This document shows, piece after piece, positions 33,871 through 45,870 of a stretch of 64,000 nucleotides of DNA. How positions within the stretch are numbered: position 1 is the stretch's first letter; each line of letters opens with the position of its first letter. The stretch lies in assembly GCA_021731365.1 (NCBI GenBank), contig JAKFXL010000016.1, forward strand, positions 1 to 64,000, written 5' to 3'. Position numbers and translations under genes: made by a program. The stretch comes from Gammaproteobacteria bacterium (lineage in GTDB: Bacteria; Pseudomonadota; Gammaproteobacteria; Tenderiales; Tenderiaceae). The notes under the pieces were generated by a model, which was given only the letters and a program-made list of their open reading frames with translations, did no database searches and was not told the origin of the DNA.

Positions 33871-34230
33871 TTAACCTGGTTGGGTCAGGCCGGCCACATC
33901 GTACTGTCCATCCTCATCCTCGATAACACGCATCACAGAGAGGGTGACCGCCAGAGGAGGGGTAATAGAGACCCCGGGATTGACAAGTACCGCCAGCGTT
34001 TCACCAACCGTGATCGGCATCTGGGTGGTAAAGCGCATGCCGGATGCGCTGAGATCGATGCTTTGGCCGGTGTAGGTCTGGTTTGAGCCGGAACGGCTGA
34101 AGCTGATCTCCGACTCAATATTCATCCGCATAAAGGCCCGTTTTTCGTCTCTGCTTAAAATCATTAAGGCGGTCACCATATTGTCATGGTCTATCCACGA
34201 ATCGAGGGGGCGGTATGCGCTCCCCTCCAT
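33871..34230 (-). CDS. PilZ domain protein
   Basis: This encodes up to 119 residues; later ATGs at 34179 and 34164 are plausible starts. The c-di-GMP-binding signature is visible as RxxxR ('KRAFMRMNIES') and DxSxxG ('QSIDLSASGMRFTTQMP'). It has a single domain with no output partner, so it probably acts as a c-di-GMP-responsive adaptor. It lies 12 bases after trxB on the same strand. Confidence 0.8.
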   Translation of the reverse strand: MEGSAYRPLDSWIDHDNMVTALMILSRDEKRAFMRMNIESEISFSRSGSNQTYTGQSIDLSASGMRFTTQMPITVGETLAVLVNPGVSITPPLAVTLSVMRVIEDEDGQYDVAGLTQPG

Positions 34231-34242
34231 TCACCGTATCAG

Positions 34243-35217
<975 letters not shown>

Positions 35218-35250
35218 TTAAGGTATGATGCAGTATATCCGGTGTTTCTG

Positions 35251-35288
35251 GTGGGTGTCAGACACTATATATAGTGTCTGACACCCAC
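35251..35288. repeat. Perfect 38-bp palindrome in the trxB-ftsK divergent region
   Basis: Bases 35251-35268 are the exact reverse complement of 35271-35288, and the central AT (35269-35270) is self-complementary. The whole 38 bases are thus a perfect palindrome with a TATATA centre. It lies 54 bases upstream of trxB. It could be a cruciform, an operator for a dimeric regulator, or a mobile-element remnant. No T-tract supports a terminator, and a terminator would be odd between divergent genes. The rest of the gap (35289-35550) holds a possible ftsK promoter. Confidence 0.8.
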
Positions 35289-35475
35289 TCTAAAAACGGG
35301 TTGTCCCATCATAGGTGATGTTAATGGTTGGGTAAAGAGGGATAGGCGTGTGGAACATTATGGGATGTTAATGTTCAGACGCTTAGCAATAACAAGGTAT
35401 TGGGTGCGGGGTAAATGTGATTGCAACGGCCCCCCCTACTATTGTCCTGCCCTTTATGGTGTAAAGCCAGTAGTG

Positions 35476-35504
35476 AGCATTCACCGCTGATGCGGGTATA
35501 ATGC
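35476..35504 (+). promoter_or_regulatory. Possible ftsK promoter
   Basis: A consensus TATAAT lies at 35499-35504, 46 bases upstream of the ftsK start. The -35 candidate at 35476-35481 is a poor match. Sigma-70-type recognition is likely but unproven. Confidence 0.4.
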
Positions 35505-35550
35505 GCTGATATGTAAGTTTTTTGTTTCTGAAAAAAGGTACGGGACACAC

Positions 35551-37863
35551 TTGGCACAGGCAAGACGAAAAAAGGATGCAGCGGGTGGGTTGGGTCGTCC
35601 AGCGCGCTTGGTTAAAGGGATGCGCGGTTTACGTGAAGGGGCGCTATTCCTGTTTGGCGCAGTAGCACTCTACCTGATGATCTCGCTGGGCAGTTATGAA
35701 CCGACCGATCCGGGCTGGTCACACAGTGGTCATGTCAATGAGATTGCCAACAGCGGCGGTGTGGTGGGGGCCTGGTTTGCGGACGTAGGGCTGCACCTGT
35801 TTGGGTACTTCTCTTATCTAATACCTATTATGGTTGCTTACAGCGGCTGGTTGATATTCCACGATCGTAAGTCTGAAGAGACGGTCACCTCCGCAGAGTT
35901 TGTACTGAGGTTTGGCGGCTTTGTGCTGACTGTCATGGCCGGGTGTGGATTGGCCGCACTCCATTTTCAGGCCCCGCTGGGGTTGCCACTGACGCCGGGG
36001 GGAATACTGGGCGGGGTGGTGAGTGACTCCCTGGAAGAGCCGTTCAGTTTTGTGGGGGCCACTTTATTCATGCTGGCGCTTTTCCTGACGGGCGTGACAC
36101 TCTTTACCGGACTCTCCTGGTTGTGGTTGATGGATGTGACCGGGCGCTGGAGTCTGGAGTTTGCGGCGCTGGTACGCAGCTGGTTTGGTGGGCTGCGTGA
36201 GTGGCTGGCGGCGCGGCAGATGCGCCATGAACGTTCGGTAGCCCTGCAGGCTGATACTAAAAAGCAGGAAAAACGGTTGCCACCACGCATCGAACCGGTG
36301 ATCAAAAAGGTTGAGGTGAGTAAACGTGTAGAGCAGGAGCGTCAGCAGCCACTCTTTTTGACCGACGAAGATAAGAGGAGGGGGTTACCACCCCTGGTGC
36401 TACTGGATCGGGCGGTACATACCGGCAAAGGTTTTTCGGTGGAGGCGTTGGAGGCGCTCTCACGTCTGGTGGAGATTAAATTTAAGGATTTTGGTATTGA
36501 GGTTGAAGTGGTGGAGGTTCACCCCGGCCCGGTCATTACCCGGTTTGAGATGCAGCCTGGTGTAGGTGTTAAGGTCAGCCAGATCAGCAATCTCTCCAAA
36601 GATCTGGCCCGTTCACTCTCGGCTATCAGTGTGCGGGTGGTGGAGATCATCCCCGGCAAAACCACGGTGGGTCTGGAGATCCCCAACGAACATCGCGAGA
36701 CGGTACGCCTGAGTGAGATCCTGCAATCGAAGCAGTATGACGAGGCACACTCGCCGCTGACCCTGGCGCTGGGCAAGGATATCTCCGGCCAGCCGCTGGT
36801 GGCCGATCTGGCCAAGATGCCCCATCTGCTGGTGGCGGGTACCACCGGTTCCGGTAAGTCGGTGGGTATCAACGCCATGATCCTGAGCATGCTCTACAAG
36901 GCCACTGCCGAAGAGGTACGCATGATCATGATCGACCCCAAGATGCTGGAGCTATCTATTTACGAAGGCATCCCCCATCTGTTGACGCCGGTGGTTACCG
37001 ATATGAAAAACGCCGCTAACGCCCTGCGCTGGTGTGTGGTGGAGATGGATCGCCGCTACCGGCTGATGGCCCATGTGGGGGTACGAAATCTGAGCAGCTA
37101 CAACAAAAAAATAAAGGAGGCGCTGGAGAGTGGCGAGCCGATTCGTGACCCCTTTATTGAGATGATGTCACCGGACGAGATCCGTCCGCCGCTGCGGCCG
37201 TTGCCACACATCGTGGTGATTGTGGATGAGCTGGCTGACATGATGATGGTCGTCGGCAAAAAGGTGGAGGAGCTGATCGCCCGGCTGGCGCAGAAGGCCC
37301 GTGCCTCCGGCATCCACCTGGTGCTGGCAACACAACGCCCCTCGGTGGATGTATTGACCGGTCTGATCAAGGCCAACATCCCGACCCGTATCGCCTTCCA
37401 GGTCTCATCGAAGATCGACTCGCGCACCATTCTTGATCAGGCCGGCGCTGAGTCGCTGCTCGGTCACGGTGATATGCTCTATCAACCCTCCGGCACCAAT
37501 GTGCCAACCCGGGTACACGGTGCCTTTGTGGCCGACCACGAGGTACATAAGGTGGTCGATGCCCTGAAACAGCTCGGCACCCCGGAATATATCGACGAGA
37601 TCCTCGATGGTCCAAGTACCGATGGTGATGGCATGGGTGGTGGTTTTGATGGCAGCGATGAGGCCGACGAGCTTTATGATCAAGCGGTCAGGATCGTCAC
37701 TGAATCGCGCCGCGCCTCGGTCTCGGGCATTCAGCGGCGGCTTAAAATCGGCTACAATCGCGCCGCCCGCATGGTGGAAGATATGGAACGTGCTGGTGTG
37801 GTCAGCCCGATGCAGTCAAACGGCAACCGCGAAGTGTTGGCGCCACCCCCTCCCAAGGATTGA
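35551..37863 (+). CDS. ftsK: DNA translocase FtsK
   Basis: This encodes 770 residues from a TTG start with AAAAAAGG upstream. FtsK links division to chromosome dimer resolution and XerCD-dif recombination. Four N-terminal membrane helices lie within the first ~180 residues ('[18 protein letters not shown]', '[18 protein letters not shown]'). A short linker precedes the motor, which has Walker A '[16 protein letters not shown]' and Walker B '[16 protein letters not shown]'. The C-terminal gamma winged helix reads '[20 protein letters not shown]'. lolA normally follows directly, but here two unrelated genes intervene. Confidence 0.97.
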   Translation: MAQARRKKDAAGGLGRPARLVKGMRGLREGALFLFGAVALYLMISLGSYEPTDPGWSHSGHVNEIANSGGVVGAWFADVGLHLFGYFSYLIPIMVAYSGWLIFHDRKSEETVTSAEFVLRFGGFVLTVMAGCGLAALHFQAPLGLPLTPGGILGGVVSDSLEEPFSFVGATLFMLALFLTGVTLFTGLSWLWLMDVTGRWSLEFAALVRSWFGGLREWLAARQMRHERSVALQADTKKQEKRLPPRIEPVIKKVEVSKRVEQERQQPLFLTDEDKRRGLPPLVLLDRAVHTGKGFSVEALEALSRLVEIKFKDFGIEVEVVEVHPGPVITRFEMQPGVGVKVSQISNLSKDLARSLSAISVRVVEIIPGKTTVGLEIPNEHRETVRLSEILQSKQYDEAHSPLTLALGKDISGQPLVADLAKMPHLLVAGTTGSGKSVGINAMILSMLYKATAEEVRMIMIDPKMLELSIYEGIPHLLTPVVTDMKNAANALRWCVVEMDRRYRLMAHVGVRNLSSYNKKIKEALESGEPIRDPFIEMMSPDEIRPPLRPLPHIVVIVDELADMMMVVGKKVEELIARLAQKARASGIHLVLATQRPSVDVLTGLIKANIPTRIAFQVSSKIDSRTILDQAGAESLLGHGDMLYQPSGTNVPTRVHGAFVADHEVHKVVDALKQLGTPEYIDEILDGPSTDGDGMGGGFDGSDEADELYDQAVRIVTESRRASVSGIQRRLKIGYNRAARMVEDMERAGVVSPMQSNGNREVLAPPPPKD

Positions 37864-37865
37864 TT

Positions 37866-37940
37866 ATGAATACTTCTTTAAATCCGTTGAAGTTACGTTA
37901 TTCACGAGAACATATACAACGGGATGTGTTTCATGCTTGA
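37866..37940 (+). CDS. Possible short leader peptide or remnant
   Basis: A 24-codon frame starts 2 bases after the ftsK stop. Its stop (TGA 37938-37940) overlaps the likely ATG (37933) of the next gene by 8 bases in another frame, an arrangement seen in translationally coupled genes. The peptide is basic, with no recognised motif. It might be a leader for the inserted module or debris at the insertion joint. Confidence 0.3.
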   Translation: MNTSLNPLKLRYSREHIQRDVFHA

Positions 37941-40590
37941 GCAATACACTAAAGCCAAATTTTGGAAGTGTGCTCTACAAGTTAACCCAGCGGGTTACAT
38001 CGCCTATCGTGGTGGTGATCACGGAATGACGGAAGCGCAGTACAATCAGGAACTGGTGCGCATCGCCAAGGAAAACGAGATCAAGGTTATCGGACTGGCG
38101 GATCACGGCAATGTCGATGGGGTGGATGCTATTCGCACTGCCATGAATGCGAATGGCATCCTGGTGTTTCCAGGTTTTGAGATTTGTTCTACCGAAAAAG
38201 CACATTTCGTGTGCCTCTTCCCAGAAAATACCTCCAAAGATCAACTAAATCGTTATCTGGGTGCACTGGGGCTCACTGATCCGGCGGATGGAGTTTGGCC
38301 GTCCAATCTTGGCGGCAATGATCTGCTTTCAAAAGTAGAAGAATTGGGTGGCTTCACATACGCGGCTCACAGTACAGATGATAAAGGAGCGTTGAGGCAA
38401 AAGCTGAGCCATGTTTGGCAAAACCCTTTGCTTAAAGCGGCGCAAATCCCCAGCGTAATTGACGACCTAAAAAATGATGAGGGTAACAGTTATCGACTAA
38501 TCCTCCAAAACAAGACACCGGAATACAAACGCGAGCAGCCGGTTGCCATCATTAATGCCAAGGATGTTGAAAAACCGGAAACACTAGCGAATCCGAAAGC
38601 ATCCTGTTTGATTAAAATGACCAGACCATCTTTTGAATCTTTCAAGCTGGCGTTCCAAGATCCGGAATCACGGGTGCGTTTGAATAGTGACATCTCCGAA
38701 AAATACTATTCTCGTATCGAAAGCCTGAAAATCACGGGCGGCTATCTGGATGGCGTTCAAATTGATTTCTCCGAACATCTGAATGCAGTGATTGGTGGAC
38801 GAGGAACAGGGAAAACGACGCTGCTTGAGTGCATTCGCTATGCCTTGCAATTGAAGCCGCTTGGTAAAGATGCACAAAAAAAACACGATGAAATCATCAA
38901 AGAAAATCTGGGAAAATCCAAGGCTCGCATAGAGATGGTGATCCGTTCCTCTCAAATGAATGGCAAACGTTTTACCGTCGCCCGGCGTTATGGTGAAAGT
39001 GCCAGCGTGAAGGACGAGAGCGGCAACCTATCGACATTTGCGCCGATTGACTTGTTGCCGAGAATTGAAATTTACGGACAGAGCGAGATATACGAAATTG
39101 CCCAGGACAAAACCAGTCAGCGGCAATTGTTGACACGATTTCTGGAAGATGGTCAACAGGACGGTGAAGCACGTATTCAGGAATCGCTAAGCAAGTTGGC
39201 GGAGAACAGAAGGAAGTTGATCGAGGCACAAGCTGCTGTAGCTTCAATTGAAGATGAGGTCGCGCTGCTTCCGAAGCTAGAAGAGCAGGTAGGCCAATTC
39301 GAAGTGCTTGGGCTGGAAGATAAGCTTAAAATAGTGCCGCTACTAGAGACGGAAAAACGCATGCAGAAAAGGGCAATAGGGGAAGAATGCCTAAATCTTG
39401 ATAATGCTTTCCAGGCCGTGCGCGACAGCCTGCCCGATACAGTATTCCTTAGTGACTCAGCCATTGGCCACCTTCCTCATGCCGAAAGCCTGCGCAAGAT
39501 GCGTGCCGCATTGGATGCGTTCCGTGGGGATGCCGAAGCATTACTAAGTCAGTGGCAACAAAAATATGTCACTGCGAAAGCCACGCTTGCATCAATTGCT
39601 CAGGTACTGGATGCAGGGATACAACAGGAAGAGTTGGCGCTGGAAACAACTTTCAAGGAGTTGCCAGCCTCTGAAGGAAAAACGGGCAAGGAAATCGGTC
39701 TTGAGTTCCAGCGGTTATTAAAAGAAATTGAGCGGATTCGACCAAAGAAAACGATGATTGATAACCGTGCCAATGTCGTAACCGAGCTATCCAGGCAACG
39801 TAATGCCATCCTTGATGGTTTGTCATCGACCCGCGCGGATCGATCCGCACAGTTTGAACGATCACTGAAGAAATTGAATAAGCAACTTTCAGGAAAACTG
39901 AAATTGACTGTTAAACCTGAAGCTGATCGTGCCCCGGTGATTCAATTCCTGCTGGGCTGCAAACTGGAAAACGTTGGCGAGAGTAGACTTTCCTGGGTAC
40001 GGGAGGCAGACGATTTTTCGCCTGTTAAATTAGCCGAGATGGTGCGACAAGGCGCAGATGCGTTGCGCAATGCCAGTTGGGGGATTACGCCTACTGTAGC
40101 CGATGCACTGCCGCGCCTCACAACAGATCAAGTTCTTCAACTGGAAGAGATTGAATTGCCTGACTTGATCAGTATTGAGTTGAATACGGCTCATGAGGGA
40201 GCGGAAGTTTTTAGGGCACTGGATAAATTATCCACTGGTCAGCAATGCACAGCGATTTTGCATTTGCTACTTCTGAAGAATCTTGATCCATTGCTGATGG
40301 ATCAGCCGGAAGATAATCTGGACAACGCTTTTATTGCGGATCGCATTGTGACGGAATTAAGGTCGGCAAAAATAGCCCGCCAATTTATCTTTGCAACGCA
40401 TAACGCAAATATACCGGTGTTTGGTGATGCCGAATGGATCGGCGTTTTTGAGGTGCAAGAAGGTCAATCGAAAATGCCTGCGGAATCGCAAGGTGCCATT
40501 GATGTAACACAAATTCGGGATAAAGCCGCCAATATTCTTGAAGGCGGAAAGATTGCTTTCAATCAGCGTAAAGCCAAATACGGATACTGA
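37933..40590 (+). CDS. TrlF-like protein: degenerate PHP domain fused to SMC/AAA-type ATPase
   Basis: This encodes about 885 residues (an ATG at 37924 is also possible). The first ~250 residues resemble a PHP phosphoesterase domain ('VIGLADHGNVDGVDAI', 'VFPGFEIC', 'GGFTYAAHS'). The first metal motif (HxH) is not seen: the equivalent position reads 'KCALQVNPAGY'. The ATPase has Walker A 'VIGGRGTGKTTLLECIRYAL' at about 285-300, a long coiled coil (~400-650), a signature 'LSTGQQCTAI' near 768, Walker B 'LLMDQPEDNLDN' near 790 and an H-loop 'FATHNANIPV'. TrlF-type PHP-ATPases (for example Ppl-like) are candidate phage-defence proteins. The gene is AT-richer than its neighbours and interrupts the ftsK-lolA pair. 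Confidence 0.8.
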   Translation: MLEQYTKAKFWKCALQVNPAGYIAYRGGDHGMTEAQYNQELVRIAKENEIKVIGLADHGNVDGVDAIRTAMNANGILVFPGFEICSTEKAHFVCLFPENTSKDQLNRYLGALGLTDPADGVWPSNLGGNDLLSKVEELGGFTYAAHSTDDKGALRQKLSHVWQNPLLKAAQIPSVIDDLKNDEGNSYRLILQNKTPEYKREQPVAIINAKDVEKPETLANPKASCLIKMTRPSFESFKLAFQDPESRVRLNSDISEKYYSRIESLKITGGYLDGVQIDFSEHLNAVIGGRGTGKTTLLECIRYALQLKPLGKDAQKKHDEIIKENLGKSKARIEMVIRSSQMNGKRFTVARRYGESASVKDESGNLSTFAPIDLLPRIEIYGQSEIYEIAQDKTSQRQLLTRFLEDGQQDGEARIQESLSKLAENRRKLIEAQAAVASIEDEVALLPKLEEQVGQFEVLGLEDKLKIVPLLETEKRMQKRAIGEECLNLDNAFQAVRDSLPDTVFLSDSAIGHLPHAESLRKMRAALDAFRGDAEALLSQWQQKYVTAKATLASIAQVLDAGIQQEELALETTFKELPASEGKTGKEIGLEFQRLLKEIERIRPKKTMIDNRANVVTELSRQRNAILDGLSSTRADRSAQFERSLKKLNKQLSGKLKLTVKPEADRAPVIQFLLGCKLENVGESRLSWVREADDFSPVKLAEMVRQGADALRNASWGITPTVADALPRLTTDQVLQLEEIELPDLISIELNTAHEGAEVFRALDKLSTGQQCTAILHLLLLKNLDPLLMDQPEDNLDNAFIADRIVTELRSAKIARQFIFATHNANIPVFGDAEWIGVFEVQEGQSKMPAESQGAIDVTQIRDKAANILEGGKIAFNQRKAKYGY

Positions 40591-40598
40591 GGCCAGCC

Positions 40599-41837
40599 AT
40601 GTTAAAAGCTGAATTATTGGAAATCATCGCTAACGGTGAAAGTTCCGGAGTGGAGTTTAAGCGTGATGATATTCGTCCAGAACAGTTGGCCAAAGAAATA
40701 GTCGCACTGGTAAACCTTCAGGGTGGCAGGTTGATCCTCGGCGTTGAGGATGATGGAACAATATCAGGGCTCCAACAAAAAAATACTCAGGAATGGGTTC
40801 TGAATGTGTTTCGTGACAAAGTTTTTCCCCAAATTATCCCTTTTTATGAGGAGATAAAAATTGATGATCAGCAGCAAGTTGCTGTCATTACGATGGCGCC
40901 CGGCATTTCCAAACCTTACATGTTGAAACATAACAGTCGTGAAGAGATTTACATCCGTATGGGGGATCGTTCAGAACTAGCTTCCCGAGAACAACAGTTG
41001 CGGCTTTTTGAAAGCGGAGGACTACTGCATGTTGAAGTTCTTCCTGTGGCGGGGACATCTTTGGCTAATCTTGACCTGGAGAGATTGAATTACTACCTAT
41101 CGAGCATAATAAAGGACCCTGATGTTCCCACGCTGGGCTCAGGGTGGGAGGAGCGTTTATTGGGTCTTGGTCTGATGGCTTCCGATGGGCTGGGGAATAC
41201 GGTTTGCTCAGTGGCCGGGTTGATCTGTTTCGGAATCAATCCACGGCGATTTCTTCGGCAAGCAGGATTGCGCGTAATGGCCTTTGCCGGGGCAGAAAAA
41301 GAGTATCAAGCTTTGCTGGATATAGTGTTGGATGCGCCGCTAGTTGGGCGGTGGACAGTCAACGAGACAGGGAGGAAACAGTTGGTCGATGAAGGTCTGA
41401 TTGAAAAATTCGCGGCAGCCATAGGTCCTTTTATTACACAAGAGGCGGCTGATATTGATGAACATATGCGCCGAGAGAAGATAGATTTTTATCCTTGGGA
41501 AGCAGTTCGCGAAACAGTTATAAATGCCCTGGCACATCGTGACTGGACCAGGGCGGTAGACATAGAAGTAACCAATTATTCGAACCGATTAGAAGTTATC
41601 AGTCCCGGAAAACTTCAAAATTCTATGACCATTAGCAAAATGATCGCAGGACAACGATCACCACGCAACACACTTATTATGGAAATCCTTCGTGATTATG
41701 CCTATGTTGATTCACGAGGCATGGGGGTTCGAACCAAGGTTATTCCGCTGATGAGAAAGTTTAATCAGGCTGAGCCAATATTTGAAGCAACGGAAGATTA
41801 TGTGAAGACCATTTTGCCCAGAGCCGAGAGGGTGTAA
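40599..41837 (+). CDS. Schlafen AlbA_2 domain protein with ATP-binding domain
   Basis: This encodes 412 residues. The N-terminal Schlafen/AlbA_2 domain reads 'ESSGVEFKRDDIRPEQLAKE' then 'GGRLILGVEDDGTISGL' (residues ~14-57). 'REEIYIRMGDRSELASREQ' closes the domain. The C-terminal half is a GHKL-like ATP-binding region ('PWEAVRETVINALAHRDW' and 'SRGMGVRTKVIPLMR'), as in ATP-dependent DNA-helicase-related transcriptional regulators. It starts 8 bases after the TrlF-like gene, so the two form a cassette. Such proteins often sit in defence islands; a nucleic-acid-binding or nuclease role is inferred. Confidence 0.8.
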   Translation: MLKAELLEIIANGESSGVEFKRDDIRPEQLAKEIVALVNLQGGRLILGVEDDGTISGLQQKNTQEWVLNVFRDKVFPQIIPFYEEIKIDDQQQVAVITMAPGISKPYMLKHNSREEIYIRMGDRSELASREQQLRLFESGGLLHVEVLPVAGTSLANLDLERLNYYLSSIIKDPDVPTLGSGWEERLLGLGLMASDGLGNTVCSVAGLICFGINPRRFLRQAGLRVMAFAGAEKEYQALLDIVLDAPLVGRWTVNETGRKQLVDEGLIEKFAAAIGPFITQEAADIDEHMRREKIDFYPWEAVRETVINALAHRDWTRAVDIEVTNYSNRLEVISPGKLQNSMTISKMIAGQRSPRNTLIMEILRDYAYVDSRGMGVRTKVIPLMRKFNQAEPIFEATEDYVKTILPRAERV

Positions 41838-41916
41838 TGATCGTTTCAGTAACTATGTGTAAAGGCTTGGGGCGCGTTGCCCTTGCGGCTTGATCGATTT
41901 TATATAAGGTGTTTGC

Positions 41917-42555
41917 ATGTCTTTGAAAAAACTATTTAGCTGTTTTACTGTTGCGGTTTTGGCGTTTGCGCTTATGCCACTGGTCCATGCCGAAGGTGAG
42001 GCGGAGCTCAACGCGCTCTTCAGCTACAAAACCCTGAAGGCTGATTTTACCCAGGAGATTCTGGATCAGCAGCGCAATGTGCAGCAGCAGATGCGTGGTC
42101 GTTTGGTGATCCAGCGTCCCGGCAAGTTTCGCTGGAACTATCAGGCACCTTACGAGCAGGAGATTGTTGCCGACGGCAAAAAGGTCTGGCTCTATGATGT
42201 TGACCTGGAACAGGTAACCGTTAAATCTCAGGATCAGGCACTGGCTGGATCTCCCGCGTCACTGCTGAGCACCCAGAGCAAGCTGGAGAGTGAGTTCAAG
42301 ATCCGCATGGTGCAGCGCAACGATGGTTTGCAGTGGTTTGAGCTGACACCCAAGGCAAAGGAGAGTGGTTTTGAACACATCCTGCTCGGGCTTAAACAGA
42401 AACAGCTCTATCGCCTGGAGATTAAAGATGGATTTGGCCAACAGACTGATATTCAGTTTGATAATGTTCAGACCAACAGCGTCGTATCTGCCGATACCTT
42501 TGCCTTCACCATTCCCAAAGGGGTGGATGTCATCGATGAGACGGCCAAGAGGTAA
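41917..42555 (+). CDS. lolA: Outer-membrane lipoprotein carrier protein LolA
   Basis: This encodes 212 residues. LolA carries lipoproteins from LolCDE to LolB across the periplasm. The Sec signal '[20 protein letters not shown]' is followed by the LolA core ('[20 protein letters not shown]', '[19 protein letters not shown]', '[13 protein letters not shown]'). Its stop overlaps the rarA start (TAATG). It normally follows ftsK directly; the insertion at 37.9-41.8 kb separates them, so it may now depend on its own promoter in the 79-base gap before it. Confidence 0.93.
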   Translation: MSLKKLFSCFTVAVLAFALMPLVHAEGEAELNALFSYKTLKADFTQEILDQQRNVQQQMRGRLVIQRPGKFRWNYQAPYEQEIVADGKKVWLYDVDLEQVTVKSQDQALAGSPASLLSTQSKLESEFKIRMVQRNDGLQWFELTPKAKESGFEHILLGLKQKQLYRLEIKDGFGQQTDIQFDNVQTNSVVSADTFAFTIPKGVDVIDETAKR

Positions 42556-43907
42556 TGCGGGATCTGCTCGATGAGGGGCGTACACCGGCCTGGAAACCAC
42601 TGGCCGATCGCATGCGGCCGCAAACACTGGCCGAGTATGTGGGCCAGAGCCATCTGTTAGGGGTGGGCAAACCGTTGCGGCAGGCGATTGAGGCCGACCG
42701 CATCCACTCCATGATCTTCTGGGGACCGCCCGGTACTGGCAAGACCACCCTGGCAAGGCTGCTGGCCCATCGCGCCCAGGCCCAGTTCCTCAGCATCTCC
42801 GCGGTGCTTGGAGGGGTAAAGGAGATCCGCGCCGCCGTTGAACAGGCGCAGTACGCCCGCGATGTTGAACGACGCTCGACCGTGCTGTTTGTCGATGAGG
42901 TGCACCGTTTCAACAAGGCGCAGCAGGACGCCTTTCTCCCCTATGTTGAAGATGGCACCTTTACTTTCATTGGTGCTACCACCGAAAACCCCTCGTTTGA
43001 ATTGAATAACGCGCTGCTGTCGCGGGCGCGTGTCTATGTGCTGCGCAGTTTGAGTGTGGAAGAGATCCGCCAGATCATCGACAGCGCCCTGAGTGACCAT
43101 ACCCGCGGCATTGGCAAACCGTTGCTGATGGCCGAGGCGTTGCGTGACCGTCTGGCCGAAGTGGCCGATGGTGACGCGCGCCGCGCCCTTAACTTCCTTG
43201 AGATCGCCGCCGATTTGGCGCAGCCGGGGGAGGGCGGTGATGAGATTGGCGAGGAGCTGATCAATGAAATCCTCAGCGGTGGCGCACCGCGTCGTTTCGA
43301 CAAGGGCGGCGAGGCCTTCTACGATCAAATATCGGCACTGCACAAGTCGGTGCGAGGTTCGAGTCCCGACGCCGCGCTCTACTGGTTTGTCCGCATGATC
43401 GATGGCGGTTGTGATCCACTCTACATCGCCAGACGGGTGGTGCGTATGGCCAGCGAAGAGATTGGTAACGCCGATCCACGCGCCCTTGAAGTGGCGCTGA
43501 ATGCTTGGGATGTGCAGGAGCGCCTTGGCAGTCCGGAAGGCGAGTTGGCCATCGCCCAGGCGGTGATCTATCTCGCCTGTGCCCCCAAGAGCAACGCTGT
43601 GTATGCGGCCTTCAATGCTGCTATGGCGGAGATCAAAAAACATGGCTCCTACGAGGTGCCGGTGCATCTGCGTAACGCGCCAACCAAATTGATGAAGGAA
43701 CTCGGTTACGGTAAGGCCTACCGTTATACCCATGATGAACCCGATGCCTATGCCGCCGGTGAAAACTATTTCCCCGAGGATATGGGTGAGCGGCGCTACT
43801 ATCACCCGGTCCCGCGTGGACTGGAGAGCAAAATTACCGATAAGCTGAGCCACTTGCGCGAGTTGGATAGGCAGGCGCGGGCAGGTGAAGAGAAGAGTTC
43901 ATCATGA
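42555..43907 (+). CDS. rarA: Replication-associated recombination protein RarA
   Basis: This encodes 450 residues. RarA (MgsA) is a clamp-loader-like AAA+ ATPase acting at stalled forks. Walker A is '[18 protein letters not shown]', Walker B '[17 protein letters not shown]', sensor 1 '[19 protein letters not shown]', and '[14 protein letters not shown]' is sensor 2. It overlaps lolA at its start and crcB at its end (ATGA), so translation is coupled. A long antisense frame opposite it is not a gene. Confidence 0.96.
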   Translation: MRDLLDEGRTPAWKPLADRMRPQTLAEYVGQSHLLGVGKPLRQAIEADRIHSMIFWGPPGTGKTTLARLLAHRAQAQFLSISAVLGGVKEIRAAVEQAQYARDVERRSTVLFVDEVHRFNKAQQDAFLPYVEDGTFTFIGATTENPSFELNNALLSRARVYVLRSLSVEEIRQIIDSALSDHTRGIGKPLLMAEALRDRLAEVADGDARRALNFLEIAADLAQPGEGGDEIGEELINEILSGGAPRRFDKGGEAFYDQISALHKSVRGSSPDAALYWFVRMIDGGCDPLYIARRVVRMASEEIGNADPRALEVALNAWDVQERLGSPEGELAIAQAVIYLACAPKSNAVYAAFNAAMAEIKKHGSYEVPVHLRNAPTKLMKELGYGKAYRYTHDEPDAYAAGENYFPEDMGERRYYHPVPRGLESKITDKLSHLRELDRQARAGEEKSSS

Positions 43908-44278
43908 ACCAGCTGGTGATGGTGGCAGCAGGCGGTGCCATCGGTTCGGTGTTGCGTTTCCTCATGTCCGGCTGGGTCTACTCCGTCGCTGGGCGTGGTT
44001 TTCCTTACGGCACACTGGCGGTTAATGTTGTAGGCTCCCTGCTGATGGGGCTGCTGGCGGTGGTACTGATTGAGCGGATGGCACTTGCCCCGGAGTGGCG
44101 AGCGCCCATTTTGATTGGGGTGCTGGGCGGTTTTACCACCTTCTCTACCTTTTCGATTGAGACGTTGGCGTTGATCGACGCGGGTGAGCACCTCAAGGCT
44201 GTTAGTAATATGGTGTTGAGCCTGTTGCTCTGTGTGGGGGGCTGTTGGCTGGGGGTGATTGTCGGTCGGCAGCTATAA
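43904..44278 (+). CDS. crcB: Fluoride channel FluC/CrcB
   Basis: This encodes 124 residues with four membrane helices. The dual-topology Fluc signature is '[15 protein letters not shown]' and '[14 protein letters not shown]', then '[15 protein letters not shown]' with the phenylalanine-box region. It exports fluoride. It overlaps rarA by 4 bases. No fluoride riboswitch was seen, as expected for a gene inside an operon. Confidence 0.95.
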   Translation: MNQLVMVAAGGAIGSVLRFLMSGWVYSVAGRGFPYGTLAVNVVGSLLMGLLAVVLIERMALAPEWRAPILIGVLGGFTTFSTFSIETLALIDAGEHLKAVSNMVLSLLLCVGGCWLGVIVGRQL

Positions 44279-44309
44279 TATGCCCGTGACTGGCACAGCC
44301 CTAAGGAAC

Positions 44310-44440
44310 CTCTGAATAACCCCTCCGCGCCCAAAGCACTTCGTGGTGAGCTTGTTGAGCCATGAAAGAGGGTGTTTAGTAATCAATATGTTACGTCACC
44401 AGCCCTTCGACAGGCTCAGGGCGAACGGGGTTGTTCAGAG
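44310..44440. mobile_element. MITE-like element with 14-bp terminal inverted repeats
   Basis: Arms 44310-44323 and 44427-44440 pair with one mismatch and bound 131 bases without a gene. Inside are paired segments CTTCGTGGTGAGCTTGTTGA and CCTTCGACAGGCTCAGGGC, which belong to a widely dispersed bacterial repeat. It lies between crcB and serS. No clear target duplication was identified. Confidence 0.6.
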
Positions 44441-44502
44441 TCTGCCAAAATATAATGTATCAAGTTGCATAGTTGTTATAAATATTTGAATTAAATGAAT
44501 AA

Positions 44503-45792
<1,290 letters not shown>

Positions 45793-45810
45793 CATATAAA
45801 TTCAACCCCC

Positions 45811-45836
45811 CCTCTCTCATCAAACGATGAGAGGGG
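45811..45836 (+). terminator. Hairpin after serS
   Basis: An 11-base stem with one G-U pair (45811-45821 with 45826-45836) and an AAAC loop lies 18 bases after the serS stop. There is no T-tract, so it may only attenuate read-through into cysG. Confidence 0.45.
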
Positions 45837-45870
45837 TGATGAACTCCCTCCCTTCTGACAGGACCGCTTC

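Noticed and set aside
43352-43368. GGTTCGAGTCCCG, which looks like a tRNA T-arm
   Set aside because: It lies inside the rarA coding frame and no acceptor stem, anticodon arm or D-arm can be built around it.
42657-43853. 398-codon open frame antisense to rarA
   Set aside because: It is a shadow of the rarA codon pattern, and rarA carries clear AAA+ motifs.
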